In this document: one piece after another, positions 25,223 through 33,863 of the stretch
Layout: every line of letters begins with the position of its first letter
How positions within the stretch are numbered: position 1 is the stretch's first letter
From: Eubacteriaceae bacterium
Lineage (GTDB): Bacteria > Bacillota > Clostridia > Lachnospirales > Lachnospiraceae
DNA: 64,000 nucleotides
Assembly: GCA_910574915.1 (NCBI GenBank)
Contig: CAJTCR010000022.1
Span: forward strand, 20,294-84,293
Direction of reading: 5' to 3'
Notes under the pieces: generated by a model
Database searches by the model: none
Seen by the model: the letters and a program-made list of their open reading frames with translations, nothing else
Told to the model about the DNA's origin: nothing
Made by a program: the position numbers and the translations under genes

Positions 25223-26908
25223 GTGGAGATCAATTCAATCAATGCTGCGGTTTTGGCAAAAATGTTTTTAAATGGTGCAAAAAATCTGGAATCCAAAAAA
25301 GAATGGATCAACGAGCTGAACGTATTTCCGGTGCCTGACGGAGATACAGGCACAAATATGTCTATGACGATCCTTGCGGCGGCAAAAGAAGTCAGCGCTT
25401 TGGAACAACCGGATATGGCATCAATTGCAAAAGCAATGTCTTCCGGTTCGCTGCGCGGCGCAAGGGGCAATTCCGGCGTTATTTTATCCCAGCTTTTCCG
25501 TGGATTTGCAAAAGTAATCGGCAAGGAACAGGAAGTGACCGTTCCGGTTTTGTCCCATGCGGTGCAAAAAGCGGTCGAGACAGCGTACAAAGCCGTTATG
25601 AAGCCGAAAGAAGGTACGATTTTGACGGTGGCAAGGGGCGCTGCCGATAAAGCGGCGCAGATGGCGGAAGAAACGAACGATATGGTTCTGTTTTTGGATG
25701 AAGTCATTAAAGAAGCGGAGCGTGTCTTAAAAAAGACGCCGGATATGCTTCCGGTATTAAAGCAGGCTGGCGTTGTAGATTCCGGCGGGCAGGGGCTTGT
25801 CGTGATTTTGCAGGGCGCCTATGACGCGCTGCTTGGCAAAGAGCTTGATACGGCTTCCATCACAGCTTCTGCGGGAGCTGGCGCGGCGGCAAAGATTACA
25901 AAGGAAACCGAAGCGGAGATAAAATTTGGCTATTGTACGGAATTTATTATTGTGCTGGATCATCCGCTTTTGGATCATCAGGAACGCAAATACAAATCTT
26001 TTCTGGAATCTATTGGTGACTCGATCGTGGTAGTAGCTGACGATGAAATCGTAAAGACCCATGTACATACCAATGATCCGGGACTCGCCATCCAGGAAGC
26101 ATTGACACATGGATCTTTAAGCAGGATCAAAATTGACAATATGCGCGAGGAGCACCAGGAACGGCTGATTAAGGATGCACAGAAAGTTGCTGCAATGCAG
26201 GCAGCGCAGGCAGACGCCGCGCCGCAGGCACAAAAAGAGCAGGAACAAAAAGAGATCGGCTTTATCGCGGTATCGGCAGGCGACGGGTTAAGCGAAGTGT
26301 TCCGCGGGCTTGGCGCCGACTATATGATTGAGGGCGGGCAGACGATGAATCCAAGCACCGAGGATATTTTAAACGCCGTCGAAAAAGTAGCGGCTGACCA
26401 TGTATTTGTACTGCCAAACAATAAAAATATTATACTGGCGGCGAACCAGGCGGCAGAGCTGTCTGAAGAAAAGAAGGTGCATGTTATCCCTACGAAGACG
26501 ATCCCGCAGGGAATTACGGCGCTCATTAATTTTATCCCGGAACAGACCGCGGAAGAAAATGAAGCGCGGATGCTCGAAGAAATCGAAAACGTAAAAACCG
26601 GACAGGTTACCTATGCGGTCAGGGATACGGTAATCGATGAAAAAGAAATCCGTCAGGACGACTATATGGGCATCGGAGATAAGACGATCCTTGCAGTCGG
26701 AAAAGACTTAGCGCAGGTAACGCTTGCGATGGCGGAAAGCATGATTGACGAAGATTCGGCGATTGTCAGCATTTATTATGGAGAAGACGTTACCGAGGAC
26801 GATGCAAATGCGATTGCGCAAAAAATACAGGCAGTCAGTGACGAGCTGGAAGTAGAAGTACAGTACGGCGGGCAGCCGATCTACTATTACCTCATATCGG
26901 TAGAATAA
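25223..26908 (+). CDS. DAK2 domain protein, YloV/FakA family (fatty acid kinase-like)
   Basis: 561 residues. The N-terminal DAK2 kinase domain contains VPDGDTGTNMSMT and SLRGARGNSGVILSQLFRG. The C-terminal part is the FakB-interacting region of the family. FakA phosphorylates exogenous fatty acids bound to FakB. Start choice: no ATG fits; GTG at 25223 is 8 bases after AAGGAGG (25208-25214), while TTG at 25217 is too close. A 25-residue Gln/Ala-rich linker (near residues 318-345) separates the middle and C-terminal parts. recG follows after 5 bases. Confidence 0.9.
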   Translation: MEINSINAAVLAKMFLNGAKNLESKKEWINELNVFPVPDGDTGTNMSMTILAAAKEVSALEQPDMASIAKAMSSGSLRGARGNSGVILSQLFRGFAKVIGKEQEVTVPVLSHAVQKAVETAYKAVMKPKEGTILTVARGAADKAAQMAEETNDMVLFLDEVIKEAERVLKKTPDMLPVLKQAGVVDSGGQGLVVILQGAYDALLGKELDTASITASAGAGAAAKITKETEAEIKFGYCTEFIIVLDHPLLDHQERKYKSFLESIGDSIVVVADDEIVKTHVHTNDPGLAIQEALTHGSLSRIKIDNMREEHQERLIKDAQKVAAMQAAQADAAPQAQKEQEQKEIGFIAVSAGDGLSEVFRGLGADYMIEGGQTMNPSTEDILNAVEKVAADHVFVLPNNKNIILAANQAAELSEEKKVHVIPTKTIPQGITALINFIPEQTAEENEARMLEEIENVKTGQVTYAVRDTVIDEKEIRQDDYMGIGDKTILAVGKDLAQVTLAMAESMIDEDSAIVSIYYGEDVTEDDANAIAQKIQAVSDELEVEVQYGGQPIYYYLISVE

Positions 26909-26913
26909 AGGCT

Positions 26914-28971
26914 ATGGAACTTACTACACCTATCAGGGGAGTTAAAGGGATCGGTGAAAAGACAGAGCAGCTTTTTCAAAAGATGGGAGTATACACCGTT
27001 GGTGATATACTCCTTCGGTTTCCAAGAGAATATATCCGTTTTCCTGATCCTGCCGAGATCAGTGAAGCTGCCGCAGGCAAAAAACAGGCGGTCATTCTGC
27101 GCGTCGATGCGCCTGTAATTGTAAAGCGTACCAGGTCGATGCCGCTTGCGATCGCAAGCGGCGTGCATAACAGCAGAAAAATGGAGTTTTTGTGGTTTCG
27201 TATGCCTTATGTGCGCAATACGCTGATCAAAGGACAGACGTTTATTTTGTACGGCACTGTACAGGAAAAAGGCGGGATGCTTTCGATGGAGCAGCCGGTG
27301 ATCTATACGCCAGAGCAGTACGAAATAGTGGCAGGCTCTTTGCAGCCTGTCTATGGCCTGACATCGGGGCTGACTAACAACCTGTATAAAAAGACGCTGC
27401 GCCAGGTATTAGAGCAGCAGCTATTGCTAAAAGAATACCTGCCGCAGGAAACAAGGCAAAAATACGGGCTTGCCGAATACAACTATGCGCTGTCGCAGAT
27501 TCATTTTCCGACAGATATGGATACGCTGTCCAAAGCACGCAGGCGGCTTGTATTTGATGAATTTTTTCAGTTTATCTTATATATGCAGCTCCAAAAAGAG
27601 CAGGGGCAGAAGATCGAAAATATTTTTACGTTTCGTACAGAGGACATCCTAACGCCGCTGCTTGCAAAGCTTCCGTATACGCTGACAGCGGCGCAGCTTC
27701 GCGTGCTAGAGGAGATCCAAAAAGACCTGCACGGGCAGTATATCATGCAGCGCCTGATTCAGGGAGACGTCGGCTCCGGCAAGACGATTGTTGCGTTTTT
27801 GGCGATGTACCTCGTATCAGCCAGCGGTTATCAGTCTGCGCTGATGGCGCCGACGGAGGTGCTTGCGTCGCAGCACTATGAGACGTTTGCGCAGTACATA
27901 GAATTGTTTGGCATAAAGACCCACCTCGTACTTTTAACAGGAGCCATGACAGCCAAACAGAAGCGGCGCGCCTATGAACGAATGCAGTTGTTTAAAGATG
28001 CAATGGTGATAGGAACCCATGCGCTGTTTCAGGAAAAAGCAGCTTACGACAACCTGGCACTTGTAATTACCGATGAACAGCACCGTTTCGGCGTACGCCA
28101 GCGGGAAACATTTTCACTAAAGGGCGAAAACCCGCATATCCTTGTAATGAGTGCGACGCCGATTCCGCGTACGCTTGCGATTATTTTATACGGCGATCTG
28201 GATATTTCCGTAATCGACGAGGTGCCGGCAAAACGGCTTCCAATTAAAAACTGCGTCGTCGGCACTGGCTGGCGCCCGAACGCTTACGAATTTATCCGCA
28301 AAGAGATCGCAGCCGGGCACCAGGCATATGTGATCTGCCCGTTTGTAGAAGCAAGCGAATATACCGAAGGGGAAAATGTAATCGACTACACGGAAAAACT
28401 GCGCCAGGCGCTGCCAGAAGGCGTAGAAGCTGCTTTTTTGCATGGAAAAATGCGTTCTGACCTGAAAAACAAAGTGATGGAAGCATTTGCCGCCAACGAA
28501 ATCCAGGTGCTTGTATCCACTACCGTCGTAGAAGTCGGCGTGAACGTACCGAACGCGACTGTTATGATGATCGAGGACGCCCAGCGGTTTGGGCTGGCAC
28601 AGCTTCACCAGCTTCGCGGTAGAGTCGGGCGCGGAGAAGCACAGTCCTACTGCATTATGATTAATACCTCGGACGCAAAAGGATCATCCAAAAGGCTGGA
28701 TGTATTAAACCGCACAAACGACGGTTTTCAGATCGCCAGTGAAGACTTAAAGCTGCGCGGGCCGGGCGACTTCTTCGGCATCCGCCAAAGCGGAGATATA
28801 GAGTTTCAGCTTGCCGATATTTACCAGGATGCAGGCGTATTGCAGCAGGCTTCGAAAGAAGTGCAAAAAATCCTGTCGTGCGACCGCAGTCTTTCCATGC
28901 CGCAGCATCAGGGACTGCGCGCTAAGGCACAGGAATATTTTGAAAGGCAGATGGAGCGGTTTAATTTGTAG
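26914..28971 (+). CDS. recG: ATP-dependent DNA helicase RecG
   Basis: RecG rescues stalled forks by regression and acts on branched DNA. The 685-residue protein has the wedge/OB domain at the N-terminus (GIGEKTEQLFQKMGV, DLLLRFP-type segment), Walker A GDVGSGKT, the DExH-type box DEQHRFG, motif VI QLHQLRGRVGRG and a C-terminal TRG region. Full length for the family. It overlaps no gene and is translationally close (5 bases) to the YloV gene. Confidence 0.97.
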   Translation: MELTTPIRGVKGIGEKTEQLFQKMGVYTVGDILLRFPREYIRFPDPAEISEAAAGKKQAVILRVDAPVIVKRTRSMPLAIASGVHNSRKMEFLWFRMPYVRNTLIKGQTFILYGTVQEKGGMLSMEQPVIYTPEQYEIVAGSLQPVYGLTSGLTNNLYKKTLRQVLEQQLLLKEYLPQETRQKYGLAEYNYALSQIHFPTDMDTLSKARRRLVFDEFFQFILYMQLQKEQGQKIENIFTFRTEDILTPLLAKLPYTLTAAQLRVLEEIQKDLHGQYIMQRLIQGDVGSGKTIVAFLAMYLVSASGYQSALMAPTEVLASQHYETFAQYIELFGIKTHLVLLTGAMTAKQKRRAYERMQLFKDAMVIGTHALFQEKAAYDNLALVITDEQHRFGVRQRETFSLKGENPHILVMSATPIPRTLAIILYGDLDISVIDEVPAKRLPIKNCVVGTGWRPNAYEFIRKEIAAGHQAYVICPFVEASEYTEGENVIDYTEKLRQALPEGVEAAFLHGKMRSDLKNKVMEAFAANEIQVLVSTTVVEVGVNVPNATVMMIEDAQRFGLAQLHQLRGRVGRGEAQSYCIMINTSDAKGSSKRLDVLNRTNDGFQIASEDLKLRGPGDFFGIRQSGDIEFQLADIYQDAGVLQQASKEVQKILSCDRSLSMPQHQGLRAKAQEYFERQMERFNL

Positions 28972-29027
28972 CTGCTGTCCTGTTCATGAAATCACGTCTG
29001 TTTCCCAAAAATAAATACACAGAAAAA

Positions 29028-29073
29028 GGACTGATGCACAAAGACTTATCATCTTACAGCATCAGCCCTCTTT
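29028..29073 (-). terminator. Bidirectional terminator between recG and the SASP gene
   Basis: GGACTGATGC (29028-29037) pairs with GCATCAGCCC (29059-29068) with one mismatch. On the minus strand it is followed by TCCTTTTTC, so it fits best as the end of the SASP transcript; recG readthrough would meet it too. Confidence 0.65.
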
Positions 29074-29170
29074 CCGGTTGTTTTCCAAGCAGCCTGCAAA
29101 TCTGAGCACTTCATTTAAGCATTCACATTGTTTCAGCCGCTTGATGCAGGTTCAAGCTTATGATTCGGCT

Positions 29171-29386
29171 TTACGATTCAGATTCTTCCCCTGCCATCTG
29201 TTTTTCCTGGGCTTCAATCATCTTTTTCACCATATAACCACCCACGGAACCGTTCTGACGGGAAGTCAGGTCGCCGTTATAACCTTTCTTAAGCGGCACG
29301 CCGAGTTCGTCTGCGACCTCGTACTTAAAACGGTTTAATGCTTCCTTTGCCTCTGGTACTGCGTTCTGATTAGAATGATTACTCAT
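29171..29386 (-). CDS. Alpha/beta-type small acid-soluble spore protein
   Basis: These proteins coat and protect DNA in dormant spores. The 71 residues carry the family core: KYEVADELGVPL, the usual region of cleavage by the germination protease GPR, and then NGDLTSRQNGSVGGYMVKKM. AAAGGAGG precedes the start on the minus strand. I did not find a convincing forespore (sigma-G) promoter. Its presence indicates that the organism's lineage forms endospores. Confidence 0.95.
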   Translation of the reverse strand: MSNHSNQNAVPEAKEALNRFKYEVADELGVPLKKGYNGDLTSRQNGSVGGYMVKKMIEAQEKQMAGEESES

Positions 29387-29418
29387 AGTTAATTGCCTCC
29401 TTTATCTTGAGTGGTGCT

Positions 29419-29439
29419 TGTAAACGTTGTTTGTTTACA
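29419..29439. promoter_or_regulatory. Inverted repeat in the SASP upstream region
   Basis: TGTAAAC (29419-29425) and GTTTACA (29433-29439) are perfect 7-nt arms about 33 bases upstream of the SASP start. It could be an operator or a small mRNA hairpin. Confidence 0.35.
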
Positions 29440-29527
29440 GGATTATTATATCCGAATTGGGGGTTCTTACACTGGAAATTGTTGGAAATGCAGTAAATAA
29501 TTTTGCTTTGGTAAATTTTTACAAGAA

Positions 29528-29772
29528 GGGACGCCAGGAGAGAGGATGGGTACACTCTGGCTGCGTCCGTTCCAGAATGTTAAGAATTGCTAGGTATCCT
29601 GCTGCTACGCCCTGGCTGTGTCCGGTCGCGGCACCTAGTTCGCTGCCTGCTGGCAGCTAAAGGTGCCGCTTGGCTGCGCCCCTAGTTGTTTTGCAGAATA
29701 CCAAGCAATTCTAAACATTCTTCCAAAGCCGCCTCCAGAGTGTACCCATCCTCTCTCCCGGCTGTTCTTCGT
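29528..29772 (+). repeat. Palindromic element C (full length)
   Basis: It begins GGGACGCCAGGAGAGAGG and ends CCTCTCTCCCGGCTG. The variable block ATGGGTACACT is identical in both arms. The inner arms carry TTCCAGAATGTTAAGAATTG and its partner CAATTCTAAACATTCTTCC. The apex is GCGGCACCTAGTTCGCTGCC facing GGCAGCTAAAGGTGCCGC, so the whole 245 bp can fold on itself. The right flank (TGCTGCCAAACGAGCC) is shared with element F. Confidence 0.85.
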
Positions 29773-29817
29773 AAGTGCTGCCAAACGAGCCCGATATGGT
29801 TTGTTCGCTGTAGTACT

Positions 29818-29935
29818 AAAGGTGCCGCTTGGCTGCGCCCCTGGGTTGTTTTGCAGAATGCCAAGAGCTTCTAAATATTCTTCCAAAGCCGCCTCCAGGG
29901 CGAACCAATCCCCGCTCCTGGCTGTTTTTTGTAAA
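29818..29935 (+). repeat. Half-element G (right half only)
   Basis: From AAAGGTGCCGCTTGGCTGCG it continues through the right inner arm to GCTCCTGGCTG. Its variable block (read from the end) is ATTGGTTCGCC, different from the other copies. No left half is present; it is fused to the right flank of element C. The remaining bases to 30080 hold no gene. Confidence 0.7.
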
Positions 29936-30080
29936 TGTTACAAAAATAAGATCGATGTCAACGCCATAGGAGGCAGGTCATTCTCTTGCTCCTTTGGCTG
30001 CTTTTCACAAGCTTAAAGTGGAATGCTTCACAGTGTGTACATTTATGTACCATCTCGCACTTGCCCCCTCATAACACTTA

Positions 30081-30332
30081 CGAGGAACAGCCGGGAGAGA
30101 GGATGGGCATCCCCTGGCAGCGGCTTTGGAAGAATGGTTAGAATCCCTTGGTATTCTGCGGAGCAACCAGGGGCGCAGCCAAGCGGCACCTTTAGCTGCC
30201 AGCAGGCAGCGAACTAGGTGCCGCGACCGTACACAGCCACAGTGTAACAGCAGAATACTTAGGGATTCTTAGCATTCTGGAACGGACGCAGCCAGGGGAT
30301 GCCCATCCGCTCTCCCAGCGTCCCTCTTCGTA
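30081..30332 (-). repeat. Palindromic element D (full length, reverse orientation)
   Basis: The arms share the block ATGGGCATCCC, with the GGGACGC-type end at the right (CAGCGTCCC, 30317-30325). Inner arms GAATGGTTAGAATCCC and GGGATTCTTAGCATTC face each other, and the apex GCGGCACC/GGTGCCGC is intact with loop GCTGCCAGCAGGCAGC. It sits about 40 bases upstream of the rqcH promoter. Confidence 0.85.
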
Positions 30333-30372
30333 ACCCCATTCACCTAAAAATAAAAGTTTTCCATAAAAGACC

Positions 30373-30401
30373 TTGCGAATCAGAAGCTTTTACGTTACAA
30401 T
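30373..30401 (+). promoter_or_regulatory. rqcH promoter
   Basis: TTGCGA (30373-30378), a 17-base spacer and TACAAT (30396-30401). Confidence 0.7.
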
Positions 30402-30417
30402 GCCGTAGAAGGGAGTG

Positions 30418-32160
30418 ATGACTTTGGCTTTTGACGGAGTTGTAATTGCAAATTTAGTAACAGAACTGAATCAAACCGTGCTTAACGCACGTATTTATAA
30501 AATTGCGCAGCCGGAAAAAGACGCGCTGCTTTTGACGTTAAAAGGTACTGTAGGGCAAAAGCGTCTGTTTTTATCGGCGAGCGCCTCGCTGCCGCTTATT
30601 TATTTAACCGATACAAATAAGCCCAGCCCGATGACCGCGCCGAATTTTTGTATGCTGCTGCGAAAGCATATCGCAAACGGGCGGATTGTAAAGATCTGGC
30701 AGCCGGATATGGAGCGGATCATCCATTTTGAGATCGAACATCTCGACGACCTTGGGGATGTGCGAAAAAAGACGCTGACCGTCGAGATTATGGGCAAGCA
30801 CAGCAACCTGATTTTTACGGATGAAAAAGGGATGATTATTGACAGCATCAAGCATGTGTCCGCACAGGTCAGCTCGGTCAGGGAAGTGCTGCCGGGACGG
30901 ACGTATTTTATTCCGGCACAGGGGAAAAAGAACCCGCTTTTGTCCGATGAGGCAGAGTTTCGCTCTCTGGTGCTGGATCGGCCGCAGACAGCGGCAAAAG
31001 CCATTTATACGGCTTATACCGGGATCAGCCCCTGCGTCGCCAATGAGGTCTGCTGCCGTGCGGGCATCGATGCGGATGCGCCGGTTGCAAGCCTTGAGGA
31101 AGAAGAAAAAGTTCATTTGTACCATCATTTTGCATGGATGATGCAGGATATCAGGGATGGGGGATTTGCTCCGAATATCGTGTATCAGGATGGGCATCCG
31201 ATGGAATTTGCATCTGTACGGCTGACGCAGTACGCGCATCTTACATGCGAGGAGGATTCGTCTGTTTCGCACGTATTGGAGCATTTTTACGCTGCGCGCG
31301 ATACGTATACGAGGATCAGGCAAAAGTCCGCAGACCTGCGCAAAATCGTATCGACCGCATTAGAGCGCAGCCATAAAAAGTACCAGCTTCAGTTAAAGCA
31401 GCTACAAGATACAAAAAAGCGGGAGAAGTATAAAGTGTACGGGGAGCTGTTAACGACTTACGGTTATCATGTAAAAGAAGGCGCAAAGTCGATGGAAGCG
31501 CTGAATTATTATACAAACGAACCGATTACGGTTCCGCTCGATCCCCAGCTTTCACCGATGGAAAACGCGAAAAAATATTTTGAAAAATACAGCAAATTAA
31601 AACGTACGCATGAGGCGCTTACCGCGCTTACTGTAGAGACAAAGGCGCAGGTCGAGCATCTGGAGTCAATCGCAGCGTCGTTGCAGATCGCGTTAAAAGA
31701 AGACGACCTGGTTCAGATCCGCCAGGAGCTTGTAGAATACGGCTACATCCGGCGCAAGGGACATGAAAAGAAGCTCAAAGTCAAAAGCCTGCCGTTTCAT
31801 TACCGTTCCTCGGACGGATTTGATATTTATATAGGAAAGAACAATTACCAGAACGAAGAACTGACCTTTAAGCTTGCAAACGGCGGAGACTGGTGGTTTC
31901 ACGCAAAAAAAATACCTGGCTCGCATGTGATTGTAAAGACCGAAGGCAAAGAACTGCCAGACCGGACGTTTGAAGAAGCAGCGATGCTTGCCGGCTATTA
32001 TTCCCAGGGCAGGGACGCGAAAAAGCTGGAAATCGACTATTTGCAGCGCAAAAATGTGAAAAAGCCCAATGGGTCTGCACCTGGATTTGTCGTCTACTAT
32101 ACCAATTATTCTATGGCGGTCAGGCCGGATATTTCGGGGATCGAATGCATCAGCGATTAA
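30418..32160 (+). CDS. rqcH: Ribosome-associated quality control protein RqcH (NFACT family)
   Basis: RqcH binds obstructed 50S subunits and adds C-terminal alanine tails to stalled peptides for degradation. The 580-residue protein has an NFACT-N domain from the start (AFDGVVIANLVTELN), helix-hairpin-helix and coiled-coil regions in the middle, and the NFACT-R domain with the hallmark DWWFHAKKIPGSHVIV near residue 490. It is often annotated as fibronectin-binding protein. The ATG at 30418 follows AAGGGAG; a GTG at 30415 overlaps the Shine-Dalgarno. Confidence 0.93.
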   Translation: MTLAFDGVVIANLVTELNQTVLNARIYKIAQPEKDALLLTLKGTVGQKRLFLSASASLPLIYLTDTNKPSPMTAPNFCMLLRKHIANGRIVKIWQPDMERIIHFEIEHLDDLGDVRKKTLTVEIMGKHSNLIFTDEKGMIIDSIKHVSAQVSSVREVLPGRTYFIPAQGKKNPLLSDEAEFRSLVLDRPQTAAKAIYTAYTGISPCVANEVCCRAGIDADAPVASLEEEEKVHLYHHFAWMMQDIRDGGFAPNIVYQDGHPMEFASVRLTQYAHLTCEEDSSVSHVLEHFYAARDTYTRIRQKSADLRKIVSTALERSHKKYQLQLKQLQDTKKREKYKVYGELLTTYGYHVKEGAKSMEALNYYTNEPITVPLDPQLSPMENAKKYFEKYSKLKRTHEALTALTVETKAQVEHLESIAASLQIALKEDDLVQIRQELVEYGYIRRKGHEKKLKVKSLPFHYRSSDGFDIYIGKNNYQNEELTFKLANGGDWWFHAKKIPGSHVIVKTEGKELPDRTFEEAAMLAGYYSQGRDAKKLEIDYLQRKNVKKPNGSAPGFVVYYTNYSMAVRPDISGIECISD

Positions 32161-32221
32161 TGGCACAGAAGAACGCGGGAACATGGAATTATGAAATATT
32201 TGCAAATTTTCCCAAGAAGAA

Positions 32222-32250
32222 TTGACTAATAACGTCCAAATGTCTATAAT
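32222..32250 (+). promoter_or_regulatory. Promoter of the yicC-remA-rpoZ operon
   Basis: TTGACT (32222-32227), a 17-base spacer and TATAAT (32245-32250), giving a leader of about 65 bases. Confidence 0.85.
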
Positions 32251-32323
32251 AAGTATATCTATGCAAATCTATGCAGCAACAACAGCTCAGAATCGGCACG
32301 CCCGATTGGAGAGGAACAGGATA

Positions 32324-33202
32324 ATGATTAAGAGCATGACAGGGTTTGGCAGGTTTGAGGCTGTCAAAGATAAAATGAAAATTGCAGTAGAGATGAAGGC
32401 TGTCAACCATAGATATCTGGATATCAGTGTCAAGATACCGAAAAAACTAAGCCATTTTGAAGCGGCAATCCGTACGGTCTTAAAGGAGTACATCCAGCGG
32501 GGAAAGGTCGATGTATTTGTATCGTATGAAGATTTGTCACAGCGCAACTGTGCGCTGAGCTATAATGAAGCGGCAGCCGGTGCCTATCTGCAATACCTGC
32601 GCCAGATGGCGGATACGTTTCAGATTCAGGATGATATTACCGTCAGCGTACTGGCAAGGTTTCCTGACGTTTTTTCCATGCAGGAACAAGAAGCAGACGA
32701 AGAGGAGCTGGAAGGAGTGCTAGAAGCCGCTGTGCGGGGCGCCGCGGAGCAGTTTGTACAGTCCCGCATGAAGGAAGGCGAAAACCTGAAAAATGACCTG
32801 CTGCTTAAGCTGGACGAAATGCTGGCGGGCGTTACGTTTATCGAAGAACATTCCCCGCAGATTATCGCGCAGTATCACGAGAAGCTAAAGGCAAAGGTCA
32901 AAGAGCTGCTCGGCGATAAGCAGCTTGACGACAACCGTATCGCGGCAGAAGTGACGATTTATGCGGATAAGATCTGTGTGGACGAGGAGACGGTACGCCT
33001 GCGCAGCCATATCGAAGCAGTGCAAAAAGAACTGCTGACCGGGGGAAGCGTTGGCAGAAAGCTGGATTTTATTGCGCAGGAGATGAACCGCGAGGCAAAT
33101 ACGATCCTGTCAAAGGCAAGCGACCTGGCTGTCTCGGATACCGGGATTGAGTTAAAGACGTCGATTGAAAAGGTCAGGGAACAGATTCAAAATATCGAAT
33201 AA
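32324..33202 (+). CDS. yicC: YicC/YloC family endoribonuclease-like protein
   Basis: 292 residues with the conserved opening IKSMTGFGRFEA and the C-terminal IAQEMNREANTILSKASD region of the family. YicC/YloC proteins have been shown to act as endoribonucleases in E. coli and B. subtilis. The start at 32324 is downstream of the consensus promoter with a GAGAGGAACAGGA Shine-Dalgarno region; the in-frame ATG at 32222 overlaps the -35 and is rejected. remA follows after 10 bases. Confidence 0.92.
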   Translation: MIKSMTGFGRFEAVKDKMKIAVEMKAVNHRYLDISVKIPKKLSHFEAAIRTVLKEYIQRGKVDVFVSYEDLSQRNCALSYNEAAAGAYLQYLRQMADTFQIQDDITVSVLARFPDVFSMQEQEADEEELEGVLEAAVRGAAEQFVQSRMKEGENLKNDLLLKLDEMLAGVTFIEEHSPQIIAQYHEKLKAKVKELLGDKQLDDNRIAAEVTIYADKICVDEETVRLRSHIEAVQKELLTGGSVGRKLDFIAQEMNREANTILSKASDLAVSDTGIELKTSIEKVREQIQNIE

Positions 33203-33212
33203 GGATAAAGGC

Positions 33213-33467
33213 ATGGCAAAATTAATGAATATCGGATTTGGGAACGTGGTCAATACGGAGAAAATCGTATGTATTATCACCCCGGATTCCGCGCCGGCAA
33301 AGCGCCAGATCCAGCGGGCAAAGGAAGAAAACCGGCTGATTGACGCCACGCAGGGGCGCCGTACAAGGGCGGTGATCTTTACGTCAGGCGAGATCGTAAT
33401 TATTTCCGCTTTGCAGCCGGATACACTGGCAGGACGCTTTGGAACAGAAGAAGGCAGAGAAGAATAA
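33213..33467 (+). CDS. remA: RemA family DNA-binding regulator (DUF370)
   Basis: 84 residues beginning MAKLMNIGFGNVVNTEKIV with RTRAVIFTSGEIVIISALQP near the end, the RemA signature. In Bacillus, RemA activates matrix and osmoprotection genes by wrapping DNA. The upstream spacing to yicC matches the usual clostridial order. The next gene is rpoZ after only 35 bases; gmk, which usually lies between, is not here. Confidence 0.93.
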   Translation: MAKLMNIGFGNVVNTEKIVCIITPDSAPAKRQIQRAKEENRLIDATQGRRTRAVIFTSGEIVIISALQPDTLAGRFGTEEGREE

Positions 33468-33502
33468 GTTAGGAAGCATAGGTTTGAAAGGAGTTAAGTG
33501 TT

Positions 33503-33799
33503 ATGATACATCCATCTTATGTGGAATTGATGCAGGTAGTGAACAGCGACCAGACGGAGATCGGGGAAGAGCCGGTGATCAACAGCCGCTATTCGATTGT
33601 GATTGCCACAGCAAAGCGGGCAAGGCAGATTATTGGCGGCGATGAGCCGATGATCGCAAAGGCTGCCGGCAGAAAGCCGCTGTCCGTAGCCGTACAGGAG
33701 CTTTACGAAGGAAAAGTCAAGATCGTCGGGGAAGACGATGCGATTGACGAAGTCACACAGGCGCCTCTGGATGCTGTCACAGCAATGGATAGCCTGTAA
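33503..33799 (+). CDS. rpoZ: DNA-directed RNA polymerase omega subunit
   Basis: 98 residues with the omega features: an N-terminal MIHPSYVELM, the conserved NSRYSIVIATAKRARQI helix, and KPLSVAVQELYEGKV. Omega assists assembly of the beta-prime subunit. GAAAGGAG lies 8-10 bases upstream. A strong terminator follows, separating it in part from rimO. Confidence 0.93.
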   Translation: MIHPSYVELMQVVNSDQTEIGEEPVINSRYSIVIATAKRARQIIGGDEPMIAKAAGRKPLSVAVQELYEGKVKIVGEDDAIDEVTQAPLDAVTAMDSL

Positions 33800-33810
33800 C
33801 GTCTGCTCAG

Positions 33811-33839
33811 AGGGTTGTGCTTGCCGCACAACCTTTTTT
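33811..33839 (+). terminator. Intrinsic terminator after rpoZ
   Basis: GGTTGTGC (33813-33820) pairs with GCACAACC (33826-33833) around a five-base loop, followed by six T. Confidence 0.85.
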
Positions 33840-33863
33840 ACAAGTAAACGGAGAGAATACGAT

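Noticed and set aside
29635..30217. Several short frames within palindromic elements C, G and D
   Set aside because: They recur wherever the palindrome recurs, on both strands, with no ribosome-binding sites; they reflect repeat sequence and not protein conservation.
33439..33645. Frame between remA and rpoZ as a gmk remnant
   Set aside because: It overlaps both genes and shows no guanylate kinase motif such as the P-loop G-P-S-G-x-G-K.
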